Source: Leclercia adecarboxylata
Lineage (GTDB): Bacteria; Pseudomonadota; Gammaproteobacteria; Enterobacterales; Enterobacteriaceae
Assembly (NCBI RefSeq): GCF_006171285.1
Contig: NZ_CP040894.1
Location: 11,206 to 75,205 of the forward strand
Length of the DNA: 64,000 bases
Reading direction: 5' to 3'
Positions 43,902 to 53,027 of the stretch are shown in pieces. Below the pieces are notes generated by a model that had not been told where the DNA came from, searched no databases, and saw nothing but the letters and a program-made list of their open reading frames with translations. The position numbers and the translations under genes are program-made. Each line of letters starts with the position of its first letter. Position 1 is the first letter of the stretch.

Positions 43902-44708
43902 TTAAATAATGTCTACTTCCACCAGAACCCCAAAGTGATCCGATACAACCGGATAAAAATCGTTATTAAAAATCACCTGATGCTGCTTTACCACCATCGG
44001 TTGATTACTAAGAACCAAATCAATGCGTAGCGCTTGGCTATTTTGTTCCCAACCGTCAATATTTTTAATTACAGTAGTTCCGGAGTCTTTTATTTCTGCT
44101 ATTTCATAACAATCTATCAAACCGCACTGTAATACATAATCATAACCTTCATTGCGTATATGGCTTGGGTTGTTGAAATCGCCTAATAGAAAGCTCAACT
44201 CTGTTGATAATGTTGCCTTTATTCTGTTGAACTGGTCCTCAAATGAGCTCTCTGAGTCACTCCACCAGCCGCAATGACAATTATAAAGATTGAAATCACC
44301 TCGTTGAGAAGTGACCTTAATACGCACTGCTCGCCTATGTTTCCAAAAGTTCACATCATAGTTATCACTTAGGTCAATGACCTCATGCTCGACAATCGGC
44401 AGTCGCGTCAAGAATGCCAGTCCCTCTTGATATACGTCATAACTTTGATGAACGAAATCCCATGTAAGTTGGTAGTGATAGCCGTATTCCATGAGTTTTT
44501 TCTGTAATAAATATCCATAGTTATCAGCGAGCACGGTGTGATTAGTTAATATATTGGCATCAACAGCCGAGCTATTTTGATGTTGATTCACTTCCTGTAA
44601 TGCAACGACATCGCACCCTTGCTCGATAATGGCTTGCGCTACCACATCCAACTTTTCTAGTTGTTTCTCTTCTTGCCAACTATGGGTATTTAGCGTCATT
44701 AACTTCAT
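43902..44708 (-). CDS. Endonuclease/exonuclease/phosphatase-family hydrolase
   Basis: 268 residues, EEP (DNase I-like) fold. Visible motifs: MTLNTHSW (Asn), VALQEVNQ (catalytic Glu), YNCHCGWWSD, LLGDFNNPS (Asp-x-Asn), and SDHFGVLVEV (Ser-Asp-His). No signal peptide, so cytoplasmic. Last gene of the transposon-borne sugar operon, behind a hairpin at 44739-44761 that may reduce its expression. Substrate unknown: a phosphodiester or phosphosugar is possible given the PTS context. Ends 22 bases before the left IS1. Confidence 0.85.
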   Translation of the reverse strand: MKLMTLNTHSWQEEKQLEKLDVVAQAIIEQGCDVVALQEVNQHQNSSAVDANILTNHTVLADNYGYLLQKKLMEYGYHYQLTWDFVHQSYDVYQEGLAFLTRLPIVEHEVIDLSDNYDVNFWKHRRAVRIKVTSQRGDFNLYNCHCGWWSDSESSFEDQFNRIKATLSTELSFLLGDFNNPSHIRNEGYDYVLQCGLIDCYEIAEIKDSGTTVIKNIDGWEQNSQALRIDLVLSNQPMVVKQHQVIFNNDFYPVVSDHFGVLVEVDII

Positions 44709-44738
44709 TTATTATTCACTTATTCATTGTAGCGAGTT

Positions 44739-44761
44739 AAACGCAGCTCAAGGCTGCGTTT
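44739..44761 (-). terminator. Hairpin between EIIBC and EEP genes
   Basis: AAACGCAGC and GCTGCGTTT are complementary around a short loop. A possible attenuating terminator within the operon; the minus-strand T run is only three bases. Confidence 0.5.
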
Positions 44762-44794
44762 CTCGAGGTTATTTTATCTAGGGTAGAGAATGAA

Positions 44795-46423
44795 TTACGC
44801 AGGTTGTGCTGAAAACTTCTCAACTAATCTAGATTTAATGACATCCACTCCTGGACCATAAATAACTTGTACTCCCTGTTCTTTAATTACAGCACCAAGT
44901 GCTCCTGTCGGCTTCCATAATGCATATTCAGCAACCAACTGCGGGTCATTAACTGTAATGCGCAAGCGAGTCATACAAGCATCAATCTCAACAATATTGG
45001 CACGGCCACCTAAATTCTGAATAATAATGTCCATCTTCTCATCTTCTGACATGGATTCTGAACTTTCATCGAGGTAGTTACCCATACGGCCCGGTGTTGG
45101 CAATTTAAATTTGACAATGAGCACACGGAATAATCCATAGTTAACACCAAAGAAAACAATAGAAACCAATGCGAAGCGAACCAAATCACCACCGATTCCC
45201 GCTGAAACCATCATAGGTATACGAGTGAGTAACTCAATCAAACCAAAGGCATGTATACGTAGGTCCATCACATCGACCAACGCAAATGCAATCCCTGTTA
45301 ATACCGCATGCGCAACATACAAAACAGGAGCAATAAACATAAACATGAATTCAATAGGCTCTGTCACACCGGTTAATAACACAGCAAGACACGCAGATAA
45401 AAACATTGGCTTGTATTGTGCGCGCTTATCACTATCAACACAGTGATACATCGCAAGTCCAATACCAATCAATGAAGACGCTGCGATAATAACTTGGCCC
45501 GCTTTAAAACGTGCTGGATGCACCGTATCTAATAGATGTTGGTAAGTTGTCGGATCGCTTAATTTAAGATTATTTAAATCGCTAACCCAAGCAAGCCATA
45601 GTGGATCTTGACCATAAACACTTGCCCCCGCATTCACCCCTGTTAAAAGCTCATAAGTACCACCCAACTCGGTGTAATTCATTGGAATAGTTAAAGTGTG
45701 GTGTAAACCAAATGGCAGTAATAAGCGCTCTAACGTACCATACAAGAAAGGAGCAGTGATCGGCGCAGTGTCTTTAGAGGTTGCAATCCATTGACCAAAA
45801 TCATTAAGCGCACCTTGAATTAAAGGCCATACGATTGATAAAGCAAACGCAATAATCATCGAATAGAAAATAACAACAAAAGGTACAAAACGCTTACCGT
45901 TGAAAAATGCTAATGCCTGAGGTAAGCGAGCGAAGTCATGATAACGGTTAAATAAGTTGGCACCTAAATAGCCAGACATAATACCGATAAACACACCCAT
46001 ATTTAGAGCAGGAGCACCCAAAATATTAGTGAAGAATTGAGAGACAGGTAGCTCAGAACCAAATAGGCTCATCACAACCGCCTCGGGATCACTGAGCATA
46101 GCGTTATCCACGCCTAATATAACCACAGTGATACGGTTAATTAAGATGAAGGCGATCAGCGCGGCAAATGCTCCTCCTGCACGTTCTTTAGCCCATGATC
46201 CACCAATAGCGACAGCAAATAATAGGTGAAGATTAACTATGATCCCCCAGCCTATGTTTTCCATAATAGCGCCTAGTGTTTCAATGGCACCAATACCACC
46301 AGCATACATTGCGACAACTTTACCGAGTGATATCATGATACCAGCGGCTGGCATCACCGCGATAACAACGATAAGGGATTTCCCAAATCGTTGCCAAAAA
46401 TCAAAAGATAGTAACTGACTCAT
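44795..46423 (-). CDS. PTS EIIBC, glucose/maltose-glucoside type (MalX-like)
   Basis: 542 residues. EIIC at about 1-430 with ten or so membrane segments (SLIVVIAVMPAAGIMISLGKVV, GGSWAKERAGGAFAALIAFILI, LPFGLHHTLTIPMNYTELGG, TGVTEPIEFMFMFIAPVLYVAHA) including the H-H and TEP(I)EF motifs of the glucose superfamily. EIIB at about 460-540 with phospho-Cys in IVEIDACMTRLRITV near 484. No EIIA domain, so it would rely on host EIIA-Glc. It imports and phosphorylates an alpha-glucoside or glucose, to be processed by the upstream GH13 enzyme. Confidence 0.9.
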   Translation of the reverse strand: MSQLLSFDFWQRFGKSLIVVIAVMPAAGIMISLGKVVAMYAGGIGAIETLGAIMENIGWGIIVNLHLLFAVAIGGSWAKERAGGAFAALIAFILINRITVVILGVDNAMLSDPEAVVMSLFGSELPVSQFFTNILGAPALNMGVFIGIMSGYLGANLFNRYHDFARLPQALAFFNGKRFVPFVVIFYSMIIAFALSIVWPLIQGALNDFGQWIATSKDTAPITAPFLYGTLERLLLPFGLHHTLTIPMNYTELGGTYELLTGVNAGASVYGQDPLWLAWVSDLNNLKLSDPTTYQHLLDTVHPARFKAGQVIIAASSLIGIGLAMYHCVDSDKRAQYKPMFLSACLAVLLTGVTEPIEFMFMFIAPVLYVAHAVLTGIAFALVDVMDLRIHAFGLIELLTRIPMMVSAGIGGDLVRFALVSIVFFGVNYGLFRVLIVKFKLPTPGRMGNYLDESSESMSEDEKMDIIIQNLGGRANIVEIDACMTRLRITVNDPQLVAEYALWKPTGALGAVIKEQGVQVIYGPGVDVIKSRLVEKFSAQPA

Positions 46424-46482
46424 AAATGATTCCTTGGTTTAAATGCAGGGTAGCCTTATCAAGGCCCTGCGATAAATATAAT

Positions 46483-48216
46483 TTAGTGCTTTCTTGCAAA
46501 TATATACGCAGCATAAGGTGGGGCAATTTGCGTCGCTATAAAATCTGAGCGAACGTGTTCATTGTTGACATTCTGATTATCAAGCATTAACTCGCCTAAT
46601 TGCATGCGGTCGATATCAACGATGCTCTCTTGTGGACTTAAATTGGTAATAATGGTCCATGTCATATCTTGTGCAACACGTTGATAAGCATAGATATTAG
46701 GGTCGTTAGGTAGCAGCAATTGATAGCGGCCAACCACTAAACTTACATTTGACTTACGCAGAGCAATCAGCTGCTTATAGAAACTCAAAATCGAATTTGG
46801 ATCTTTCTGTTGTTGCTCAACATTGATATCTGCGTACTGTTGATTGACGGAGAACCAAGGTTGCACCTCAGAAAAACCGGCAAAATCCTGCGCATTCCAT
46901 TGCATTGGCAAGCGACTGTGGTCGCGAGATACTTGATTTAACAAGGCTAAGATGTCTGCATCGCTTTGACCTTGTTGAGATAGCTTTTGAATTAAATTTC
47001 TAGCAGACACATCATTAAATTCATCAAGAGAAGTAAACTGATGATTTACCATACCAATCTCTTGGCCCTGATAAATAAACGGAGTTCCTTTCATCAAGAA
47101 ATAACAACTCGCTAACGCGGTAGCACTGGCATACCTAGAGGTAGGGTCGGCAAAAGTATCAATGCTACGAGCTTGATCGTGGTTTTCTAAATAAAGCGCA
47201 TTCCAGCCTTTACCTTCTAATGCATCTTGCCAACGCGATAAAATGCGTTTGAACTCCACTAGATCTAAAGGCACGTTGCTTTGTTCTTCCGACCATAGCT
47301 TCATGTGTTCAAACTGAAAAATCATGTTGAAAACACCGCCTTGATCGTGCTCGGTCGCTTCGGCAACCCAAAGTAATGCATTGTCGGCAGTCACCCCATT
47401 AGCCTCACCAACTGTCACTATGTTAAAGGGATCAAACGCCTGCTCTTTTAACTCATGCAGATGTTTTTCAATCCCTGCCACATTCATATGATAATCAAAC
47501 GAAGAGACATACTTTTCACCCTTTGGATTGGGTAAAGAAGGTAAACCTGGTTGTTTCTGAATATGGCTAATTGCATCCACACGGAAGCCATCAATACCAC
47601 GCTCCAACCACCAATAAATCATTTTAAATAGTGCTTGTTTAACTTCAGGATTTTCCCAATTCAGATCAGGTTGTTTTTTTGAAAATAGGTGCAAGTAGTA
47701 CTGTGCAGTTTTTTTATCATATTCCCATGCGCTGCCATGAAAAATACTTTCCCAGTTGTTTGGGTCGCAAGTCGGTTTTTCAGCGGTAGGCTCACAACCA
47801 TCACGCCAAATATACCAATCGCGCTTAGGGCTATTTTTGTTATCTCGAGATTCAATGAACCATGGGTGCTCGTCGCTAGTGTGGTTGATCACTAAATCCA
47901 TAATAATGCGAATGCCACGTTTATGAGCAGCACTGATTAGTTCATCCACATCCTCAAGGGTTCCAAAGTCAGGATGAATCGCTTGATAGTCACTAATATC
48001 GTACCCGTTATCATCATTAGGTGATGCATAGAATGGGCAAATCCATATTAAATCAATGCCCAAATCAGCAAGATAATCGAGCTTAGCAATGATGCCATTG
48101 ATGTCACCAATACCGTCCTGGTTTGTATCATAAAAACTACGGGGATAAATTTGGTAGGCGGTTGCTTTCTTCCACCACGCGAGTGGTTTTGAGTGCATAT
48201 TAGGAGCGAGTGTCAT
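46483..48216 (-). CDS. GH13 alpha-glucosidase (oligo-1,6-glucosidase/MalL type)
   Basis: 577 residues, cytoplasmic. AWWKKATAYQIYPRSFYDTNQDGIGDINGI opens the TIM barrel. Catalytic regions: DLVINHTSDEHPWF (region I), GIDGFRVDAISHI (nucleophile Asp), TVGEANGV (acid/base Glu), YLENHDQARSI (transition-state Asp). The DGIGDINGI calcium-loop and the C-terminal beta-domain are complete. It hydrolyses short alpha-glucosides or their phosphates; specificity cannot be read by eye. First gene of the operon; a LacI-type operator lies 16 bases before its start. Confidence 0.92.
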   Translation of the reverse strand: MTLAPNMHSKPLAWWKKATAYQIYPRSFYDTNQDGIGDINGIIAKLDYLADLGIDLIWICPFYASPNDDNGYDISDYQAIHPDFGTLEDVDELISAAHKRGIRIIMDLVINHTSDEHPWFIESRDNKNSPKRDWYIWRDGCEPTAEKPTCDPNNWESIFHGSAWEYDKKTAQYYLHLFSKKQPDLNWENPEVKQALFKMIYWWLERGIDGFRVDAISHIQKQPGLPSLPNPKGEKYVSSFDYHMNVAGIEKHLHELKEQAFDPFNIVTVGEANGVTADNALLWVAEATEHDQGGVFNMIFQFEHMKLWSEEQSNVPLDLVEFKRILSRWQDALEGKGWNALYLENHDQARSIDTFADPTSRYASATALASCYFLMKGTPFIYQGQEIGMVNHQFTSLDEFNDVSARNLIQKLSQQGQSDADILALLNQVSRDHSRLPMQWNAQDFAGFSEVQPWFSVNQQYADINVEQQQKDPNSILSFYKQLIALRKSNVSLVVGRYQLLLPNDPNIYAYQRVAQDMTWTIITNLSPQESIVDIDRMQLGELMLDNQNVNNEHVRSDFIATQIAPPYAAYIFARKH

Positions 48217-48231
48217 CGGTTATACTATATG

Positions 48232-48245
48232 TGTTATCGTTAACA
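48232..48245. promoter_or_regulatory. LacI-family operator
   Basis: TGTTA-TCGT-TAACA in a longer imperfect palindrome (ATATGTGTTATCGTTAACATATAT, 10 of 12 positions paired, here listed in parts: ATATGTGTTATC and GTTAACATATAT), located between the regulator stop and the glucosidase start. The central CG fits LacI/GalR-type binding sites. Confidence 0.7.
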
Positions 48246-48284
48246 TATATAGTTAAGTAGAACCGATTTGGACTCAACACAATT

Positions 48285-49250
48285 TCAGAGGAATTGTGAG
48301 CTTTCTCTCATCTTTATGTCGAATGTGCCTTCAACAGAACTGAAATCGCGCTTGAGCAATTTTTTGACAGCTTGGTAGCCCACTTGATAGTAGTTAAAAG
48401 CGACAGTCGTCAGGCTCGGGACTAACAAATCGCTGTAGTCATAGTCACCCATGCCTACAATCCATACGTTATGACCGATCTTGAGTTGCTGTTCTTTGGC
48501 GCGACGATATAAACGAATGGCAATATTATCGGTGGCACAAAAGTAGACATGATTAGGCTGTAATTGAACGGCCTGATAGCCAGCTTTGTCCTCCGAGTTG
48601 GCTAGGGCTTGTAGTGATAAATTCAACTCAGGGACGGTGTCGGTAATAGTGGCTTGCATCAACTTAGTGCGGCTAGAAAGCATACGCTCATCATAAATAT
48701 AATGTACGGCAGCCAGCGGTGCCTGCTGCTGTTTTAACTGAGTGATGGTGTGGGAGACGAGGGCTTTAATCGCTGCATGATCGGGGTAATATAAACAGCA
48801 ATGGTGGGGGGTATTTTTGCCAATAAATACCACATTGTCTAAGGTTCGATAAAAAGTCTCTTCGACACTGTGCTTTGACGCAATAATAATCGTGCCCAAT
48901 GCATTTAAGCCGTTAAACTCTCTCACAGCTTGGCATTCTGACTCATGGTTAAACCCTGTGGCATGAAACAGCATTCGTACTTGTGATTCATTGGCAGCAG
49001 CCAGCGCCCCTTTAATCACTAAACTGGTCGTATATGACTCAATACGAGGCGCGATGAAACCAATAATATTGGATTGGCTACGAATGGAGCGAGCAAATAT
49101 ATTAGGCGTGTAATGACTCTCTTTGACGATGGCATCAATTTTAAGGCGGTTCTCTTCCGAGACATAACCGCCATTAAAGTAACGCGACACAGTCATTGTT
49201 GAAATTCCAAGCTGCCTTGAAATCTCAGCCATGGTCATTTTTTTACTCAT
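48285..49250 (-). CDS. LacI-family transcriptional regulator
   Basis: 321 residues. N-terminal HTH MTMAEISRQLGISTMTVSRYFNGGYVSEENRLKIDAIVKE with the usual hinge helix NIFARSIRSQ. Periplasmic-binding-like effector domain from about 60. Lies 68 bp upstream of the glucosidase and reads in the same direction, so the effector sugar would be sensed by it and the operator at 48232 controls the operon. The effector may be a phosphorylated sugar made by the EIIBC. Confidence 0.88.
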   Translation of the reverse strand: MSKKMTMAEISRQLGISTMTVSRYFNGGYVSEENRLKIDAIVKESHYTPNIFARSIRSQSNIIGFIAPRIESYTTSLVIKGALAAANESQVRMLFHATGFNHESECQAVREFNGLNALGTIIIASKHSVEETFYRTLDNVVFIGKNTPHHCCLYYPDHAAIKALVSHTITQLKQQQAPLAAVHYIYDERMLSSRTKLMQATITDTVPELNLSLQALANSEDKAGYQAVQLQPNHVYFCATDNIAIRLYRRAKEQQLKIGHNVWIVGMGDYDYSDLLVPSLTTVAFNYYQVGYQAVKKLLKRDFSSVEGTFDIKMRESSQFL

Positions 49251-49498
49251 TACCTATTTCCTTCAATAATGCACTATTGCCATATCTCCAAGTGACTTCA
49301 AGATACAGAATTCAGAGTTGAGTCACTTGGGCATAGTATCCAATATATTGGCTAACAACACAGTAAATAAAACTGGGTGGACGTATGAGTGTTTAATTTT
49401 CACTCACAAGATTTAGACCTGAACTCAAGACCAAGGAGCGAGCGGTAATGCTGCCAACTTACTGATTTAGTGTATGATGGTGATTTTAAGGTGCTTGC

Positions 49499-49774
49499 GT
49501 GGCTTCCATTTCCATCAGATGTCCTTCCTGCTCCGCTACTGAAGGCGTGGTGCGTAACGGCAAAAGCACTGCCGGACATCAGCGCTATCTCTGCTCTCAT
49601 TGCCGTAAAACATGGCAACTACAGTTCACTTACACCGCCTCTCAGCCCGGTACGCACCAGAAAATCATTGATATGGCCATGAATGGCGTCGGATGTCGCG
49701 CCAGTGCACGCATTATGGGCGTTGGCCTCAACACGGTTTTACGTCACTTAAAAAACTCAGGCCGCAGTCGGTAA
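49499..49774 (+). CDS. insA: IS1 InsA repressor (right copy)
   Basis: 91 residues identical to the left-copy InsA, with the same zinc-finger and helix-turn-helix. Confidence 0.95.
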   Translation: MASISIRCPSCSATEGVVRNGKSTAGHQRYLCSHCRKTWQLQFTYTASQPGTHQKIIDMAMNGVGCRASARIMGVGLNTVLRHLKNSGRSR

Positions 49775-50196
49775 CCTGGCGCATACAACCGGGCAGTGAT
49801 GTGATTGTCTGCGCTGAAATGGACGAACAGTGGGGCTACGTCGGTGCTAAATCACGTCAGCGCTGGCTGTTTTACGCGTATGACAGGATACGGAGGACGG
49901 TTGTGGCGCACGTCTTCGGTGAACGCACTCTGGCCACACTGGAGCGTCTTCTGAGCCTGCTGTCGGCCTTTGAGGTCGTGGTATGGATGACGGATGGCTG
50001 GCCGCTGTATGAATCACGCCTGAAGGGAAAGCTGCACGTTATCAGCAAGCGTTACACTCAGCGCATTGAGCGACATAACCTGAATCTGAGACAACATCTG
50101 GCAAGGCTTGGACGGAAGTCACTGTCGTTCTCAAAATCGGTGGAGCTGCATGACAAGGTCATCGGGCATTATCTGAACATAAAACACTATCAGTAA
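49693..50196 (+). CDS. insB: IS1 InsB transposase part (right copy)
   Basis: 167-codon frame identical in protein sequence to the left copy; the one-base difference is silent in this frame. Intact DDE residues. Confidence 0.95.
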   Translation: MSRQCTHYGRWPQHGFTSLKKLRPQSVTWRIQPGSDVIVCAEMDEQWGYVGAKSRQRWLFYAYDRIRRTVVAHVFGERTLATLERLLSLLSAFEVVVWMTDGWPLYESRLKGKLHVISKRYTQRIERHNLNLRQHLARLGRKSLSFSKSVELHDKVIGHYLNIKHYQ

Positions 50197-50211
50197 GTTG
50201 GAGTCATTACC

Positions 50212-50232
50212 TACGACATCGGTAGAATACAT
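50212..50232 (-). pseudogene. M23 metallopeptidase gene, first seven codons
   Basis: ATG at 50230-50232 followed by Y-S-T-D-V-V; the rest of the gene is at 42387-43103 beyond the IS1 transposon. Bases 50212-50220 are the right copy of the 9-bp duplication. Confidence 0.75.
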
Positions 50233-50324
50233 TTACTGGAATTCGCCGTTAGCATGAACACTGCGGCGTATGCTAGGGGTTTTCAGGAGGCGTGTCATCT
50301 GTCAGTTAATCGGGAGCACCGTTG

Positions 50325-50411
50325 ATGGTCGTCATTTTTGTAACATATCTTGTTTCCCGTTTGCTCCTGAAGCTCTGGGAACTGTATGACCAGCCCGACG
50401 GTGATGATTAA
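50325..50411 (+). CDS. Possible 28-residue membrane peptide
   Basis: ATG with GGGAG 10 bases upstream, reading VVIFVTYLVSRLLLKLWELYDQPDGDD. One hydrophobic helix (VIFVTYLVSRLLLKLWEL) and an acidic tail. Too short for ordinary ORF calling; no family known. It could be a real small membrane protein of the copper region or chance. Confidence 0.3.
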   Translation: MVVIFVTYLVSRLLLKLWELYDQPDGDD

Positions 50412-50520
50412 CGGGACTGAAACAGGTTACGGCAGAGCAATATGGGGCTCATGTCCTGCTACGTAACCCGTCAGTAAAGCCCTGCTGCGCACCTGACGCT
50501 AAGCACTAACCCGCCTGCAG

Positions 50521-50970
50521 TTACCTGGTCGAATACAGCCCGCGAAGCTTTCTTGCCTGCGTCTGATGTGCTTCCGCACCGGCATTATTGACCTGCTCAT
50601 GCACGAGAGCGGCTTTTTCTCCGGCATTCAGTTCGTTAAAAGAAGAAGACGAGGTCTTTGAATTTGCATCACTGCCGGACAGCATTTTTTTATGTTCCTC
50701 AATCATTTTCTGATGCGCATAGGACGCGCTGTTGTTCATAAATGAATGAGCAACAATGGCCCTTTCATGTTCATTCATTTCAGAGAATGAGGGCGTGTTG
50801 TTTTTATTAACCCTGTCCGGTAAGTTTTCATGCGTCGAGGAATTCACATGACTGACGGCTGAGGCATTATTAACAAATCGATGTGCTTCATGGGCAATAT
50901 CACTGGACTGAGCAAAAGCTGCCCCACAAAATAAAGCTGTAAACGCAGTGGTCGTGATTAATATATTCAT
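50521..50970 (-). CDS. SilE/PcoE-like periplasmic metal-binding protein
   Basis: 149 residues with signal peptide MNILITTTAFTALFCGAAFA. Three copies of the SilE-type repeat are visible: DIAHEAHRFVNNASAVSH, MNEHERAIVAHSFMNNSASYAHQKMIEEHKKML and LNAGEKAALVHEQVNNAGAEAHQ. It is clearly homologous to SilE and PcoE but with fewer Met. Divergent from pcoA across a 234-bp gap with a TTACA-N4-TGTAA box, so probably co-regulated by PcoRS. Often annotated only as a SilE-like protein in sil-pco islands. Confidence 0.85.
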   Translation of the reverse strand: MNILITTTAFTALFCGAAFAQSSDIAHEAHRFVNNASAVSHVNSSTHENLPDRVNKNNTPSFSEMNEHERAIVAHSFMNNSASYAHQKMIEEHKKMLSGSDANSKTSSSSFNELNAGEKAALVHEQVNNAGAEAHQTQARKLRGLYSTR

Positions 50971-51072
50971 GTGTAATTACCTTCTGAGGTACATAAAAGA
51001 TGTCCTTATGATCATATATAAAAATAATCAACCTGTGGGGAAGATGACGTAAATGTAATACAGCTATGTACA

Positions 51073-51086
51073 TTACACGATTGTAA
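51073..51086. promoter_or_regulatory. Copper box between the SilE-like gene and pcoA
   Basis: TTACA-CGAT-TGTAA, an inverted repeat of the same geometry (N4 spacer) as the TGACA-N4-TGTCA boxes of silE, silC and pcoE. A second partial palindrome TGTAAT...ATTACA overlaps it at 51054-51077. Confidence 0.65.
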
Positions 51087-51204
51087 TGAATTTGTTTCTT
51101 AAGGTGTGCTAGATTCATTTCATTGTAAGTGGATGAACCAGTAATTTAATTTAAATCGGTTCTCGAATTCTGTCAGTAACCATACTTTAAATAAGGGAAT
51201 GCGC

Positions 51205-53022
51205 ATGCTGTTGAAAACGTCTCGACGAACTTTCCTGAAGGGGTTAACCCTCTCTGGCGTAGCCGGAAGTCTTGGCGTATGGAGTTTCAATGCGCGTTCC
51301 AGTCTGAGCCTGCCAGTTGCCGCATCCCTGCAGGGTACTCAGTTTGACCTGACCATTGGTGAAACGGCCGTCAATATCACGGGCAGTGAGCGTCAGGCCA
51401 AAACAATCAATGGAGGCCTGCCGGGGCCCGTTCTTCGCTGGAAAGAAGGTGACACCATTACCCTGAAGGTCAAAAACCGTCTTAATGAACAGACGTCCAT
51501 TCACTGGCACGGCATTATTCTTCCGGCCAATATGGATGGTGTTCCGGGGCTGAGTTTTATGGGCATAGAGCCTGATGATACCTACGTTTACACCTTTAAG
51601 GTTAAGCAGAACGGGACTTACTGGTACCACAGCCATTCCGGTCTGCAGGAACAGGAGGGGGTATACGGTGCCATTATCATCGATGCCAGGGAGCCAGAAC
51701 CGTTTGCTTACGATCGTGAGCATGTGGTCATGTTGTCTGACTGGACCGATGAAAATCCTCACAGCCTGCTGAAAAAATTAAAAAAACAGTCGGATTACTA
51801 CAATTTCAATAAACCAACCGTTGGCTCTTTTTTCCGCGACGTGAATACCAGGGGGCTGTCAGCCACCATTGCCGATCGGAAAATGTGGGCTGAAATGAAA
51901 ATGAATCCGACTGACCTCGCGGATGTCAGTGGCTACACCTACACCTATCTCATGAACGGGCAGGCCCCGCTGAAAAACTGGACCGGACTGTTCCGTCCCG
52001 GTGAAAAGATACGCTTACGGTTTATCAACGGCTCGGCAATGACCTATTTCGATATCCGTATCCCCGGGCTGAAAATGACGGTCGTGGCTGCAGATGGCCA
52101 GTATGTAAACCCGGTTACCGTTGACGAATTCAGGATTGCCGTTGCCGAAACCTATGATGTCATTGTGGAGCCTCAGGGTGAGGCCTATACCATCTTCGCA
52201 CAATCCATGGACAGGACCGGTTACGCTCGAGGGACACTGGCCACGAGAGAGGGGTTAAGTGCTGCCGTTCCCCCCCTCGATCCCCGTCCTCTGTTGACCA
52301 TGGAAGATATGGGTATGGGGGGAATGGGACATGATATGGCAGGAATGGACCACAGCCAGATGGGAGGCATGGATAACAGCGGAGAGATGATGTCTATGGA
52401 CGGTGCTGACCTTCCGGATAGCGGGACATCCTCCGCGCCCATGGATCACAGCAGCATGGCCGGTATGGATCATTCCCGGATGGCCGGAATGCCGGGTATG
52501 CAAAGTCATCCTGCGTCAGAAACGGATAACCCACTGGTTGATATGCAGGCGATGAGCGTCTCTCCGAAATTAAATGATCCGGGTATTGGTCTTCGAAATA
52601 ACGGAAGAAAGGTTCTCACGTACGCGGATTTGAAAAGCCGCTTTGAGGATCCTGACGGACGTGAACCTGGCCGTACCATAGAACTGCATTTAACCGGCCA
52701 CATGGAAAAGTTTGCCTGGTCATTTAACGGAATCAAGTTTTCAGATGCCGCACCGGTGCTGCTGAAATACGGTGAGCGGCTCAGGATCACGCTGATCAAC
52801 GATACCATGATGACTCACCCCATTCACCTGCATGGTATGTGGAGCGATCTGGAAGATGAAAACGGTAATTTCATGGTTCGTAAACACACAATAGATGTTC
52901 CCCCTGGTACAAAACGCAGTTACAGAGTGACAGCAGATGCGCTTGGCCGCTGGGCGTATCACTGCCATTTGCTCTATCACATGGAAATGGGAATGTTTCG
53001 TGAAGTCCGGGTGGAGGAATGA
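51205..53022 (+). CDS. pcoA: PcoA multicopper oxidase
   Basis: 605 residues from the second ATG (51205), the reference PcoA length; the 51199 start adds two residues. Tat signal [14 protein letters not shown]. Copper ligands: [39 protein letters not shown], holding type 1 and trinuclear centres. A Met-rich segment at about 375-440 ([46 protein letters not shown]) binds Cu+. It oxidises Cu+ in the periplasm. Overlaps pcoB by 4 bases. Confidence 0.96.
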   Translation: MLLKTSRRTFLKGLTLSGVAGSLGVWSFNARSSLSLPVAASLQGTQFDLTIGETAVNITGSERQAKTINGGLPGPVLRWKEGDTITLKVKNRLNEQTSIHWHGIILPANMDGVPGLSFMGIEPDDTYVYTFKVKQNGTYWYHSHSGLQEQEGVYGAIIIDAREPEPFAYDREHVVMLSDWTDENPHSLLKKLKKQSDYYNFNKPTVGSFFRDVNTRGLSATIADRKMWAEMKMNPTDLADVSGYTYTYLMNGQAPLKNWTGLFRPGEKIRLRFINGSAMTYFDIRIPGLKMTVVAADGQYVNPVTVDEFRIAVAETYDVIVEPQGEAYTIFAQSMDRTGYARGTLATREGLSAAVPPLDPRPLLTMEDMGMGGMGHDMAGMDHSQMGGMDNSGEMMSMDGADLPDSGTSSAPMDHSSMAGMDHSRMAGMPGMQSHPASETDNPLVDMQAMSVSPKLNDPGIGLRNNGRKVLTYADLKSRFEDPDGREPGRTIELHLTGHMEKFAWSFNGIKFSDAAPVLLKYGERLRITLINDTMMTHPIHLHGMWSDLEDENGNFMVRKHTIDVPPGTKRSYRVTADALGRWAYHCHLLYHMEMGMFREVRVEE

Positions 53023-53027
53023 TGCGA

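Larger units (their letters stand above)
43113..50211. mobile_element. IS1 composite transposon carrying a sugar-PTS operon
   Basis: 7099 bp bounded by two IS1 copies in direct orientation, each 768 bp, which differ at one base (43778 G, 50109 T), with a 9-bp duplication outside. The cargo 43881-49443 is AT-richer than the flanking sil/pco DNA and comprises, on the minus strand, a LacI-family regulator, GH13 alpha-glucosidase, PTS EIIBC and EEP-family hydrolase. The composition and gene set resemble chromosomal DNA from Vibrio/Aeromonas/Shewanella-type bacteria; that origin is inference. Confidence 0.92.
49444..50211 (+). mobile_element. IS1: IS1, right copy
   Basis: 768 bp, same orientation as the left copy and differing from it at one base. 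Followed by the second 9-bp duplication. Confidence 0.97.
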
